This document shows, one piece after another, positions 11,417 through 21,981 of a DNA stretch of 64,000 nucleotides. The DNA is from Sporobolomyces roseus (Eukaryota > Basidiomycota > Microbotryomycetes > Sporidiobolales > Sporidiobolaceae): assembly GCA_016617785.1 (NCBI GenBank), contig JADILM010000004.1:1178001-1242000 (forward strand), in the 5' to 3' direction. How positions within the stretch are numbered: position 1 is the stretch's first letter; each line of letters begins with the position of its first letter. Under the pieces are notes generated by a model. That model had not been told where the DNA came from. It made no database searches and was given only the letters and a program-made list of their open reading frames with translations. The position numbers and the translations under genes were made by a program.

Positions 11417-13534
11417 ATGCAGAATCGACCACAATTATCACTCTCTATCGGTAGAAGACCTTCATTACAAGTACCTACTACCGCGTCGGCAGGTCCATCA
11501 TCCCCTCTCAGTCAAAGTCCTTACACCCCGCAAACAACTTCTTTCTTCCCTACTCAAGAGTCATACTTCCCTTCATTCGCACCCGGACCTTCAACGCCAC
11601 CCATCTCAGCGAATGGATTATACCCTCCACCGTTCCCCGGAAGAAGAGGTTTACTGAGGAGGAATTCATCACTCAGTTCAGTTTCGAGTTCAATCGGAGA
11701 CGATGATGAGGATCTCGATTTACAATGGACTGAACAAGAGGAAGAGTCTGTTAGAACTGTGCGTACTCGCACTTGAGACTGAAGGAAACGCGTAAACTGA
11801 CTCTTACTTTCGCGAAAAATAACTAGATGTACGATTCTTGTCTCGCCAAACACTCTCTCACTGAAGCTCCCTTCCCATCAAACGGTCCACCTCCTTCAAA
11901 CTTCACCAACAGTGTAGCGCGTCAAATCATTCGCGCTCATGCAGGACCCGGACGTGTAACTCGGTCGAAAACGAGATCAGCGTTATTAAGTAGCGGCAGG
12001 AAATCGCAGGATGGGTCTGGGTCAGGATCTTCGGATGTCGAGGATTCAACGAGTGAGGTCGAGATGGACGCACCGGCACCTAAGAAGTGGAGACATGGAT
12101 TGAGAGCGACGAGATTGAAGATTCTTTCGCTCGGTAGGTCGAATCTCTCGATCAACAGTTTCGAATAAAGGGGAGCCACTGACGAAGTTTTCCTCCTACA
12201 GTCAAAGAACGTCAAAACGCTCACCTCGAAGCTACTCCTCGTCAATTCGATCCCGAAGCGACTCCAAAACGACGAAAGCCTATGGTGCGTCAAGGCAGTA
12301 TGGACTTCCTTCCGACGATGGACAACACCAGTACGATTGCTCGGTATGCTTCTCGTTCCCTGCTCTTCTTTCGAGTCTTCGTGACTCACCCTTTACGCTT
12401 TCTCGCAGATTGGGCTCAATGCTTCGACAACCTTCGGGAGATTCCTTCGGTCCCAAAGTTCCCACCACCGCCAACTCTTCTCGACAGTTCACTCGTATCC
12501 GAATGCAACGTACCAACTCTCTCTCGACTATCGCCGGTTCTCCATCTCAACCGAAGAAGGAATCGCCTGTCAAAGCCCCCAAACCCGCACCCGCTTCCTC
12601 TCACATGATGATGCGACTCGGCTCCGAATCGAATGTCCTCCCTTCCGCCTCTGCTGCACCGATGTCTCGAACCTTCTCTGCAAACAGCGGAAAAGGATTC
12701 CAAGGCTTCGAACGATCAAGTCGACATGCCGCTGTACCTCCTCCTCCTGCAACAAGCACTTCTCTCGGCCCGTCCCAAGCTAACTCTTCATTCACTCCTA
12801 CGACGATCACACCCAAAAAGAAGCCTGCACCTCTCTCATTCGGCGATCAAACTCCTCTCAATCTCGGTTCAAAACGACCTCCCTCATCAGGTCTCGGTTC
12901 AGCTTTCAACTCCCCTTTACTTCTCGGTGCCTACCCTACACCAGACAGTCTACAGAAAGACGGCAAGAAGAAGCGCAACTCGTGGAAGAAAGCAAAGATC
13001 GAGTCGGATGAGGACAAGATGACGATTGAGGGAGGAGACGAACAAAGCGAACCGATCTTCATCAACCAAGCTCATGGCTTCTCTCTACCATCACAACCCT
13101 CCGCTGATGAAGCGCTCGAGTTCTCGATCAAACGAAGAAGTCGCCCTTCCCTCTCTTCGAAATCGTCTTCCCTCTCTACCGCTTCAACTTCCTCCTCTCT
13201 CGAATCTCACATCGATTTCCCTCAACCACCAAAACTCATCCTCACGCCTTCGCTCTCCCCTAGCTCCTCCTTCTCCTCCCTCACTCACGAACCTGCAACC
13301 CCTTCACCTCTCTCTGCGACTTTCAACCTGAACGATCTCAAGCTCGAAGCACTTTCAAACTCTCCAGAAGCTTCAAATGAGGACGAGTCGGAAGAGGATA
13401 AGTTGCAGAAGACTGGATTAGGATTCGGGTTCCTCGATCAAGCTTATGTCGAGGCTGGAAACGAAGCGAGGGCGTTGAGGAGTCAATTCGGTGAATTCGC
13501 ATGGGCTCTCGAACAACAGCAACAGCGCAATTAA
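11417..13534 (+). CDS. Unrecognised, largely disordered Ser/Pro-rich protein
   Basis: Four exons (11417-11758, 11827-12133, 12202-12343, 12409-13534) give 638 residues. Composition is dominated by Ser, Pro, Thr, Lys and Arg with many SP/TP sites, so extensive phosphorylation and intrinsic disorder are likely. The more ordered stretches are around MYDSCLAKHSLTEAPFPSNG and FTNSVARQIIRAHAGPGRVT near residues 115-155, and the C-terminal end (GLGFGFLDQAYVEAGNEARA followed by a poly-Gln run). Basic clusters such as KKKRNSWKKAK could be nuclear targeting signals. The conserved-looking block before residue 160 with the basic tracts suggests a regulatory or chromatin-associated protein, but no family was recognised and no function is claimed. 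The gene model is secure: every junction restores the frame. Confidence 0.78.
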
Positions 13535-13971
13535 AACTCTAGTGTACACTTTATCTAATTCTCTCTCTCTCTTATTCTAACTTGTAGCTATTTATTCTCT
13601 CTCCTCTCTCTTTTGTTCATAGTCTTTCTCTTCTTGCTTGCTTGTTACTCCTACTCCTCTTTTTCTCTCTATACACAAGTCTACTACTATTTCTCTCACT
13701 TATACACAACCTTATTCCTCTCCCTCTTCATCCGTAATTTTATTCCTCTTCCTCCTTCGCCTCCTCGGTCTTGTTCTGATTCTGGTATCGAGCGTACCGA
13801 TGAGGAAGGCAACCGTTCAAGCGACGCTGGTGGTAAGCGTAGAGGTCATCTTTCGGGACATCTCGAAAGAGGATAGCTTGTTCTTTTGCTCGATCGTCGA
13901 GTGTCGAAAGCAGAGAGACAGCGGAATAGTGTTTTTCGTCGAGACGGGGTCGTTGCTCTGTTTCGCAGTGT
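13535..13971. other. Intergenic region between convergent genes; no gene seen
   Basis: The two flanking genes end towards each other. The left part is strongly T/C-rich (CTCTCT, TTATTCTC) and resembles a 3' untranslated region with T-rich signals. Overlapping frames here show no family resemblance. Confidence 0.5.
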
Positions 13972-15674
13972 TCAACGGTCAGTAAATAAGTCGACAAGAC
14001 GCAGCCGCAGAGAAAGAGAGCTGGACGAACGGATTTCGAGAAGAGTTGGAGTAGGCATGAACAGCTCTCCATCCATCCAGTGTCTTTTGAAGGTGTCCGA
14101 CATTCCCTGGAGGAAGCAGTAGAGTTGAGATATAGGTGAACGTCCATCGTAGACGAATTTGACTCCGAGGTTGTAGCTGTTGAATCCTTTTCTCGGATTC
14201 TCCTCGCCTCCTTCACCCGAGCCTACGGCGAGACCGACAGTGACGAGACCTGTGACTCGATTGATGACCATGTACCAAGCTCTGTACTCGATTGGAATGA
14301 CTGTACGGCAAGCCATCAACCAAATGAAAACGATATCTCGAGAAAAGGCAGGACTTACAATCGAGATTCCCCAAGAAGAATGGGAAGAACCCACATTCCT
14401 CGACACTGAACAGCTTATCGAGGGCCTTGAGGCTAGCCCAAGAGTCCAGTTGAAGGTTGAGGTCAGTTCCGACGACTACGTCAATCTTTTTCAGTGTCTG
14501 AGTGGGACTCGGTGTAAGCCAGCACATCATCTTGGCGAGGGTGTCTTCGCCATCTCTGTTAGATACACAAGGATTGATCAATATGGGAAGTCATGAGCGA
14601 GAGTCAGAAAGAAAGTACTCGAAGGTCGGGAGACAAAGCATCAAGAAGCAATCTTCGCAATCAGTGACGTCGCGACGAAGGTTATCAAAGAGGGCTTCGT
14701 TTGATTCCGATGTCTGGAAGATGAAGCGGTGAGCGCCAGCCTGCCCATTGAGTATCGTCAGATTCGGTCGCCGGCACATTCGAGAAGAGCAGAATCAACT
14801 GAACTCACGTCAGGTACTAATTTCCAGCTCTTGAGACGATCCTTCTCCCGTTCTACCTCGAGTCTGTCCTTCGCGCCTTGGAGCTGCAAAGCAACGAGCT
14901 CTTCGAGTCCGTTCTCAGCTCCGATCCAGCTTTGTTTGTTGTTCCAATCCTTCCTGAACTCCTTATCTTCCGATATAACTCGTTGATCCTCCTCTGCTTC
15001 TTCCAACATTCGACGTACGGCTTCGATAGACCATCGAGCGGCTGAAGCGACGAAATAAATGAAGGGTTCACGCTGATCTCGGTCGAATTTGTCCCAAATC
15101 TTCCTGAGCTCCTCGAGGGTTTGCACGTCAACAAGTTCGTAAGAGCCTGAAGAGAGTTGACAAAGCGCGTGAGTCTCCTCGACGTCGAGAAACGAAATCC
15201 AAGTATGTAGGGGAAGAAGAACGAACGATCAGAATCTTCGTCCTCGCTACCTCCTTCCGTGCTCGTCTCTTCCTCCTCATCCTCTTCCTCGCAGTCCGTC
15301 CACATTCCCGACCCAGAATCAGCGCCTTCCACATCCCCGATATAGACGGTCTTGTCATTGTCCTCCTCAGATTCCTCCTTTTTGACCGAAACTCTTCCTC
15401 CCTCTCCGGCATCTGATGCCTCGATGTCCTGCATATCTTCTGTCGTCTTTGTCTTGTTTCCCTTCGTAAGAGAAGCTCCGGCGGAGAAGATGGAAGGGGC
15501 GTTTGCGTGAGAGATAGGAGAGGGCGGGAATAGAGATCGAGGACGAGGAGCGTCGTTGGCCATGTCAGAGGCCGACTGACGGAGTGAAGAGCTCCTTGTG
15601 AGGCTGTGGTCGAAGGATGAGCTAATTGGAGGAGAGTGAAGGGAAGGGGAGGGGAGAGAGAGAGACTCGTCCAT
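13972..15674 (-). CDS. Unrecognised protein with acidic N-terminal region
   Basis: Five exons (15227-15674, 14809-15146, 14619-14740, 14359-14555, 13972-14300) give 477 residues in one frame. The first 150 residues are Ser/Pro-rich, then strongly acidic (DCEEEDEEEE). From about residue 150 the protein looks folded: SYELVDVQTLEELRKIW, then FIYFVASAARWSIEAVRRML, a Lys/Glu-rich helical stretch, and near the C-terminus FIPIEYRAWYMVINRVTGLV and KGFNSYNLGVKFVYDGRSP. No transmembrane helix stands out. I do not recognise the family. The consistent splice phases support a real gene. The donor of the first intron is gttcgt, weaker than its neighbours. The final exon is the least certain part because a further intron could change the C-terminus. 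Confidence 0.7.
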
Positions 15675-16409
15675 TTCGTGGATTTTTGCTTCCTTCCGCC
15701 TACGCCCTTCCCGGCTTACTCATCAATTGATGACAGAACCCTTCCAAGATGCTTACGTGAAGCTTCGGTCTTCGCTCTCTGCCCCTCGCATTTGAATGAA
15801 TGTTGTTGCCATCTACAGTAAGCTCGCTACCCCTTCGAATACACTTTCCCTACCTTTCTAGGGCCTATATCTTGATCCCTGTGCCTTACCCAAGCTTCAA
15901 TCGTCAGCGTTGCGTTCTGTATCTCGAGTTGAAGATGAAAGTCTGAAATCGGCTTCTGAAAGGCATAGAACGCGTGTGGTAGCTTGCGATCGAGGGAAGT
16001 AGATGCCAATTGGACTAGTGAGCGGTCTAGTGTGTCTATGGTCGAGCTTGAGCAGAACTTGAGGGAAGGTGTCAAAAGGAAAGAAATTGAACTCTCTGTC
16101 TCTTGACACAAGTTCGATTTCGCTCATATCGCTTGCCAGCCCTTCGTAGATACCTTAAAGTCCTTCATGAGACTGCGGTCAAGTATTCTGCAGAAATTGC
16201 TCACTTTCGACGAATTCCGGGCCTCGATTCCAAACACCCTCTCGACGCCTTCGAACCATCTCGATCGCAATCCGCCACGACTTCGATGTGACAAGATCGA
16301 CGTCAACCGCAGCGTGAAGAGGGTGAGCGAGAAAAATGATGCTGGGAGCTCAAGCTTTTCTCGAAGCGTTGACGAAGGGCGCACTTTCGCAAGTTCAGTA
16401 GTAAAGCAG
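15675..16409. other. Gap before the right repeat arm; no confident gene
   Basis: Frames on the minus strand near 15827-16127 include a plausible helical stretch (SDFHLQLEIQNATLTIEAW), but no start, splice pattern or family supports a gene. From about 16150 rightwards the plus strand shows residue-level similarity to the minus strand of 4700-4900, so this is the diverged fringe of the inverted duplication. Confidence 0.4.
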
Positions 16410-17830
16410 AGTCGAGGAATAAGGCATTGCACGGTGAGACGACTACAGAAGGACTCGAGAAGGGACTGACCCCTCCGTCAGGCACTCGGAAACAAGACGA
16501 AGTAGAGAAAAGGAAATGATCAGTTTCCCTCTTTTCCATCTCGCTCGACTCCAACTCAAAGCCGAATCAAGGAGAGATTCAGCTGAGAGTGTAGTCGATC
16601 AAGGAGCTGTCGTCATCATAAGAGGGGAGCTCCAGCTATCGAGAGAAGTTCCGTCGAGAGAATTGAAGAAAGTAACGATTCGACTATCTGGCCAAGATAG
16701 TCTTTTGATCGTCGCTGCGATTCTGTATATCTCCAGTAGTGCATACTTCCTCGAGATTGAACTCAGAGGGAGTAGCGATGACTACTGTCCTCGACCTATA
16801 GCTTGACAGATCCCCTTCGCACCCTCAGACCAACTTCTTGTCAACTCCGATACGACACTCTTCTCACTCAACTAACCCTCATCTTCTGATACTGTCATAG
16901 CTTCTTTGGGTGTAGGAGCGAATCCGATGCAACACATCCCGTGGATTGAACCTGCGAAAAGACGAAGAGTTGTCGAAATTCGTGTCGAAAAAGAGTCGAG
17001 GTGGGAATTCGTCGTTGGTCAAGCTTCGTCATGATTGAGACGACCTCTTGTTGAGAGGATAGGATGACTAGGAGGAGAGACCCGGTGGAAAGGTTGAACG
17101 TCGTGAGATGGAGAGACTTGACACTCGAAAAGAGCGAAAGTTCTGTGGGTTGACGACGAATCGCAGCCTTCGAGCTGGAGCTAACGAGTGACCATAACCC
17201 ATAAACCATGACATAACGAACATATCTGAAAGGGCCCTGACTTGAGGGGGTGAGGATCCTGCAATCAAGCAAACCCAAATCAGGTGAAGGAGAGAGAAGA
17301 TTCAAAATAAGCGAGCAAACTCACCCAGATTCCCATAAACATAAAGTGCTCGAAGAGTTCCATTCCACCTACTCGTTGTACAGCCCCTCGAGTGAGTCGG
17401 AAGAAGGGAAGAGGAGAGGAGAAGACAAGGGAAGAACAAGGAGAGAAAAGGGAGGAACGTACTTGTTGGTGGCGACGGCCGTAAGCAATGAACAATAGCG
17501 ACCTCCACCTCGGCACCGGGAGACCACCTGTATGAGACCTCGGAAGACTTTGCGGGAATTCGAGTTGAAGTTGTTGGGAAATCTTGAGAGACGGAGGAGA
17601 GAGAAAGCTCCTGATTTGATGACGAGCGACGAACGACCTGTACACTCGATAGTGCCAGCTAGTGCTCTCTATAGTAGAGCTAGCCTACCAGGCTTAGGCA
17701 GTCGAGATGTTGAAGTTGAAGTTGAAGTGAAGAGAAGAGAAGGGGAGAGAAAGAGAGGAAAGTTTTTCGCTTCTCTCTTGAGTTTCGCAAGTTTCGCCAA
17801 ATCACGCTCATACTCAAGCAGTACGAGCTC
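16410..17830 (+). repeat. Right arm of the long inverted repeat (partner 3245-4690)
   Basis: This is the reverse complement of the left arm. Positions 16574-17183 equal the reverse complement of 3904-4513 with no mismatch over 610 bases; I compared them line by line. Towards 17463-17830 similarity resumes at roughly 85-90 percent. The stretch 17184-17462 is largely unlike its left counterpart. A splice-like donor sits at the same place in both arms. Identity in the middle with older divergence on both sides is what a recent gene-conversion tract would leave. Confidence 0.9.
16516..16806 (+). CDS. Unrecognised 96-residue reading frame inside the inverted repeat, right copy
   Basis: This is the twin of the frame at 4281-4571 and differs by one residue. 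It begins MISFPLFHLARLQLKAES and ends DDYCPRPIA before TGA. A possible hydrophobic helix lies near residues 65-83. Just upstream, on the same strand, the frame at 16230-16440 shares SFSR, FAS and GIRHC motifs with the left-arm equivalent, so the two together could be exons of one gene. No family was recognised, and coding status is unproven. Confidence 0.2.
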   Translation: MISFPLFHLARLQLKAESRRDSAESVVDQGAVVIIRGELQLSREVPSRELKKVTIRLSGQDSLLIVAAILYISSSAYFLEIELRGSSDDYCPRPIA

Positions 17831-17840
17831 AACCCTCTGA
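17532..17840 (+). other. Lys/Arg/Glu-rich reading frame shared by both repeat arms
   Basis: An ATG-started frame of 102 codons ends 82 bases before the phosphopantetheinyl transferase coding region. The left arm has a matching frame (minus strand, about 3520 down), sharing NLERRRREKAPDLM and ERPVHSIVPASALYS but without an ATG at the same place. It could be a conserved exon, possibly a 5' exon of the gene that follows, or simply repeat sequence that has stayed open. I did not find a donor with the phase needed to join it to the downstream domain. Confidence 0.25.
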
Positions 17841-17922
17841 TAGAAGTGCCGAAAGTGATGAAATAATGCTATAGTACAGTTTTTACGCTTGAGATGAAGA
17901 TGCGAAGTTTGCGAATCTCTAG

Positions 17923-18477
17923 TTCACGCCCAATCTCTGCACGTTCGCATCGATCTTGCATAATTCTTCAATTCGCTACCCTACCGACAAGGCTTCGAAT
18001 GCTGCCATCGCTACGAAGCTCGTAGCTGCCGCTGTCGAAGGCGTTTCGGGAGTTGGAACAGACGTCGAATTGATTTCGGCGATTCCAGACGATAACGAAA
18101 CCTTCCTCGAACGCAACTTTACTCCTGCCGAGCTCGACCACTGTCGATCCGCCCCTGATATGAGAGTGTCTCTCGCTGCTCGTTTCTCTGCGAAAGAAGC
18201 TTGCGTACGTTTTCCTTTCGTTTCTCATGTCACTCGTTCGAACCTGACCCGACGATCGTTTCACTGTACACAGTTCAAGTCAATGAAGGTCGTCTCGAAG
18301 GGTGGAGGAGCTGCGATGATCGATATCGAAGTGGTTTCCACCGAAACCGGACCTAAACTTGTCCTTCACGGAGAGGCCAAGGTCGTCGCTGAATCCAAGG
18401 GTATCACTGATTTCGAGTTATCCCTTTCTCACTCGGATGATGTTGCTGTAGCTGTCGTTGTCGCCAAGTCTGAATAG
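17923..18477 (+). CDS. Stand-alone phosphopantetheinyl transferase domain of the fungal FAS type (5' end unresolved)
   Basis: From an acceptor-like ctctag at 17922 the frame reads through the full PPT domain that normally closes fungal Fas2. It starts with the linker (KASNAAIATKLVAAAVEG), then GVGTDVELISAIPDDNETFL with the metal-binding Asp-Val-Glu, ERNFTPAELDHC, and FSAKEAC with the catalytic Lys-Glu. After an intron (18205-18273) it continues FKSMKVVSKGGGAAMIDIEV. The domain ends at TAG 18475-18477. PPTs move phosphopantetheine from coenzyme A to the acyl carrier protein serine. No ketoacyl synthase or reductase sequence lies upstream; instead there is an intergenic stretch and the inverted-repeat arm. 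No in-frame ATG exists after the TAG at 17920, so a 5' exon must lie upstream or this is a fragment. The intact frame and active-site residues argue against old decay. Confidence 0.75.
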   Translation, partial: FTPNLCTFASILHNSSIRYPTDKASNAAIATKLVAAAVEGVSGVGTDVELISAIPDDNETFLERNFTPAELDHCRSAPDMRVSLAARFSAKEACVRFPFVSHVTRSNLTRRSFHCTQFKSMKVVSKGGGAAMIDIEVVSTETGPKLVLHGEAKVVAESKGITDFELSLSHSDDVAVAVVVAKSE

Positions 18478-19141
18478 ATACTTTGCGATTCTATAGATTT
18501 TCTTACATTTCTGATTCTTCTTCCACCTTACCCCTTTAGTTCAGTTACCGGTTCCTTTTTGCGAATATAGTAGTGTGCTCTGTCCGTCGTCCTCGAGTTC
18601 CGTGTCGACTGAGAGGTGTGTACAGCAGTTCTGAGAGGACTTCGCGAATGAGTAGAGCGTTTCTCCTCTCGCTGATCGACGAGGAGAGTCTCTGCTCAAA
18701 CTGGGACTCGTCAGTAATCTTCGAGATGGTGTCGTACATAGAGTCACCTGCCTTTTTGACACGAGAGGGGAATCAAAGGGCAGAAGAAAGCGATCGAGCA
18801 TATTACTTATCTAGTAAGCCGGGTAGGTAGCGATTCCTTCATGGATGCCTTCCTCAAGAGGAGAGCGTCGAGCCCCAGCGGCGTAGCTGTGACGGGATAG
18901 ACAGAACAGGATTGGAGAGACTGAGACGAAGCATCAGAACGACAGACAAGCAGCAGCATCGCTTTCTGCACTGTGGGAAAGCGCATAGAGAGAGTCAAAC
19001 AAGCATAGGAGAGGATAGGATAGTTCGAAGTGAGTAGGAGGGAAGCAAGAAAACGATATTTGAGAATTTGATCAGACACCATTCACCAACAACCCTAGAT
19101 ACCCACAGTAGAAAGCTCAGTGCTCTTCTAGGAGCTACTGA
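18478..19141. other. Intergenic region; no confident gene
   Basis: About 660 bases. Minus-strand frames near 18545-18739 (ESQFEQRLSSSISERRN) and 18807-19082 look mildly protein-like and have intron-like signals (gttttc..cccacag; ..gtcacag). I could not join them into a frame with a start and stop that resembles a family. Confidence 0.4.
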
Positions 19142-21725
19142 ATGTCATCCAGATTAGCGGGAGCTGTCCCCGAGCTGTTCCTGACCTTTCTCGCCCCTTC
19201 TTTCCGTCCATCTCAACTTCGACTTTCCACCTCACAACGACGCTTGACGACACTCAGAACGGCATCAAAAGACGAAAAGATTGGATGTGACTGTTGGCAA
19301 GGTGTAGAGAAGGCTAATGGAGGGAGAGACAAAGCGGGACAACAGAAACGACGGATGAGCGGATTGGCACTCAAGAGGCCATTGAGACTGCAGAGTGAAG
19401 GCTACGCTGACCCGCTAGCATCTACTAGTGGTGAGCACCATTCCCTCCGCCTTACGCTACACACTGGCTGACTTGTTCCCGGATTCAGCTCTTCGCCTCG
19501 ATTCCCCATTTCAATCGAGTCCTTCTGGCCCTCCTCGACCATCGACCTCGAATAGCGACACAACACCTCCACCTATCGTATCAGATGAAGCAGAACGAGC
19601 CATCTCCGACCTACCTTCGATCCTTCGACAGTTGAAATCCCTTTCCCTCGAATGTCCCCAGCACTCTCCCTCTCAAATCATCTCGAAAGCTCGTTCATCT
19701 ATGTTCGACGAAGATCCGAATCAGACTCCGCCGACACCTCCACCTCCAATAGTCCTTCATCCCCGACCTTATTCCGATTCTCGTTTCTTCACTCCTTTCC
19801 TTCTCCAAGCCGTCATACTCGGCGCAAGCGCTCTCGGTTTGCTTACGCGGAGGAAAGTAAGAATAGTAGAAAGGATGAACGGCGAGAAGGATCGGCTAGT
19901 GAGCAGGACAGCGAGGCAGGAAGCGGAGGAAAAGGTCGATGGAGTACAAGCACTCAACTTGCTCATCTCGGCTCTTGCTGTTCCAGAGGCATCCGAAATG
20001 GAGGAGAACAAGATGGAAGTATGGAGGAAGGAAGGGTTTCGACCGCTCGTCAACCTCGTCTCGCAAGCAATCAGGTCGGAACAGCCTCTGAATCGACTCG
20101 GTATCGCTAGCATTCTTCACTTCGTCTCAACTGCTCCCTTCACCACGAGTACCGCGTCATTTGAGCTTGAAGCTCGTAATCTGCTTCTCCAGCAAGCTGC
20201 CGCAGCGTATCAATCTCTTCCAACTCCCAACTCCTCTTCGCCCGACTTCCCTCTCGACCTTTCAATACACGCCTCACTCCTCTCTCTCGCCAACTCTAGC
20301 AAGAACCAATCTCTCCTCGACACTCTCGGCAATCGAATCCTCTCTTCCCCAAATGACTATCCGCCAGAACTCCTTCATCAGCTCAGTCAGACGGCAGTCC
20401 GGGCAAAACGGCTCGACATCGTCACTCATTTACTCTCCCTCGACTGTCTCCTCCCTACATCACTCCGACCCGATCTCGCTGTAACAGCTCTCGACCTCGC
20501 CGCTTCTCGTCAAGAATGGAGGAATGATCGAGAGACCATCTTGCCTCTGGCAGAAGCATTCGCGATGTCAATCGAGCAAAGAGCTGAGCTAGACAAGAAG
20601 GGAATCGACCAACTCGACCGAGGAATCTACCTACTCAGAACCGCTTTCTCCATCGATCGACCTCTCGAACCCTCCATCTCCCGAGCTATTCTCTCGACTC
20701 TCAAGCACTCCTCCAGTCTATCCGACAAGAAGTATCGCTCTACCCTCCTCGACGTTCTTCGACATCTTACTAAATCTCGCAATCCGGCTCTCGCTCGTCA
20801 AGTCTTCTCCGCCATCCCCTCTGATCACCTTCGAACCTCGTACTTCATTCCACTCCTCTCTAGCTCTCATGCCTCCACCTCCCAATTCGCCTGGGATCTC
20901 CTTCTCTCGCACCCTTCTCTCTCTTTCACCCTAGCTGCAGCCTCCGCTCGCTTCACTTCCCTCTCTCATCGATCCGCTTCACCTTCGACTCTTGAGATCG
21001 CACGACAAGACTTTCAACTTATCAGAGATAGAGGGATCACTCCGTCCATCGATACCTGGAACAAACTGTTGCATGTCATCGTCCGATTCGGGGGAGACAG
21101 AGCGGTGAAGAACACTCTTGCAGCGATGGAGAAGGAGGGAATTGAGCAGGATGAGTTCACGAGAACGATCTTATTGCAGAGGGAGATGATCAGGCAGGAC
21201 GAACAAGTCAGAACGAGCAGGGGAGGAGGAGGCACGGAAAGGGAAGCGAGTGAGAGGGTGAAAAGGAGAGGAGGAGGGTTGGCTCAAATGAGGAAGATCA
21301 AAGAAGCGATTCGAAAGGGACGACAAGGAGGAGGAACAGAACTCCAAGGCATCGACATCACTCCGAATCTGCTCCTCAAGAACCTCACTCGGTGGACCGT
21401 CGAATGCGATACGAAACGTCTACTTCAGCTGATGAAAGTCGTTGTCGGCGTCGATTTGATTGATATCTCTCCCTCTTCGATCAGCTGGCCCAATTCAACC
21501 CCGTCTCGCCTTCCTCTCTGTTCATCTTCTCCACCTCGAACACACGCTCTATCGTCATCGGTACTCGACATGTCGGAGGTGGAATACGACAAATTACGAG
21601 TCCCTGCGTTTAGAACCTTGATCTCTGCATTCGAGCGAAGGGGAAGGAATGATTTAGCGAAGGAGCTGAGGAGGAGATTTAGAGCTGAGAGCGATGAAGT
21701 GAAGCAGGTGCGACTGAGGAGGTGA
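19142..21725 (+). CDS. Large helical protein, possibly PPR-like and mitochondrial
   Basis: Two exons (19142-19430, 19489-21725) give 841 residues. The N-terminus (MSSRLAGAVPELFLTFLAPS, then Arg/Ser-rich SQLRLSTSQRRLTTLRT) looks like a mitochondrial presequence, with basic and hydroxylated residues and no acids in the first 40. The middle is a run of helical pairs (for example ILSTLKHSSSLSDKKYRSTL, DVLRHLTKSRNPALARQVFS). Near residues 615-645 a pentatricopeptide-like unit reads RDRGITPSIDTWNKLLHVIV, and another follows at AAMEKEGIEQDEFTRTILL. This suggests a helical-repeat RNA-binding protein of the mitochondrion. In fungi such proteins act on organellar transcripts, and they diverge so fast that the orthologue cannot be named. 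The PPR assignment is inference from a few repeat units; the gene model itself is strong. Confidence 0.7.
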
Positions 21726-21981
21726 AAGAGGTGGACGAGAAGACTTGGTCAAAGATTCGGGAGAGGATATCTTGTTTTGTAGTGTGTATAGAAGAGGTGG
21801 TCTCGACATTGCACGCACACCCTCTCAGCCCCAATATCGCGGCATCTACTCGAAGACTTGAAGGATGAGGAATAAGCGAAGACGACTTGAGAGTTGCGAA
21901 AACCCAAAAGTTTCTCTCTCTCTTCTCTCTTTCTCCCCACTTCCGCTCGCACCTCTCTTCCCTCAAATCGCTTCAAGAACG

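Noticed and set aside
13740..14216. 158-codon minus-strand frame overlapping the last exon of the unknown gene at 13972
   Set aside because: The spliced model in the other frame joins all five exons in phase; this frame has no ATG context and runs into T/C-rich 3' sequence.
15827..16127. Two overlapping minus-strand frames next to the right repeat arm
   Set aside because: No start, splice sites or family; they probably reflect open sequence in the diverged fringe of the duplication.
3245..17830. Reading the inverted arms as terminal repeats of a giant transposon
   Set aside because: No transposase, short terminal motif or target-site duplication is visible; the genes between the arms are ordinary single-copy housekeeping genes.
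18545..19082. Possible small spliced minus-strand gene (frames containing ESQFEQRLSSSISERRN and GARRSPLEEGIHEGIATYPA)
   Set aside because: The intron-like signals do not combine into one frame with start and stop, and no family resemblance was seen.
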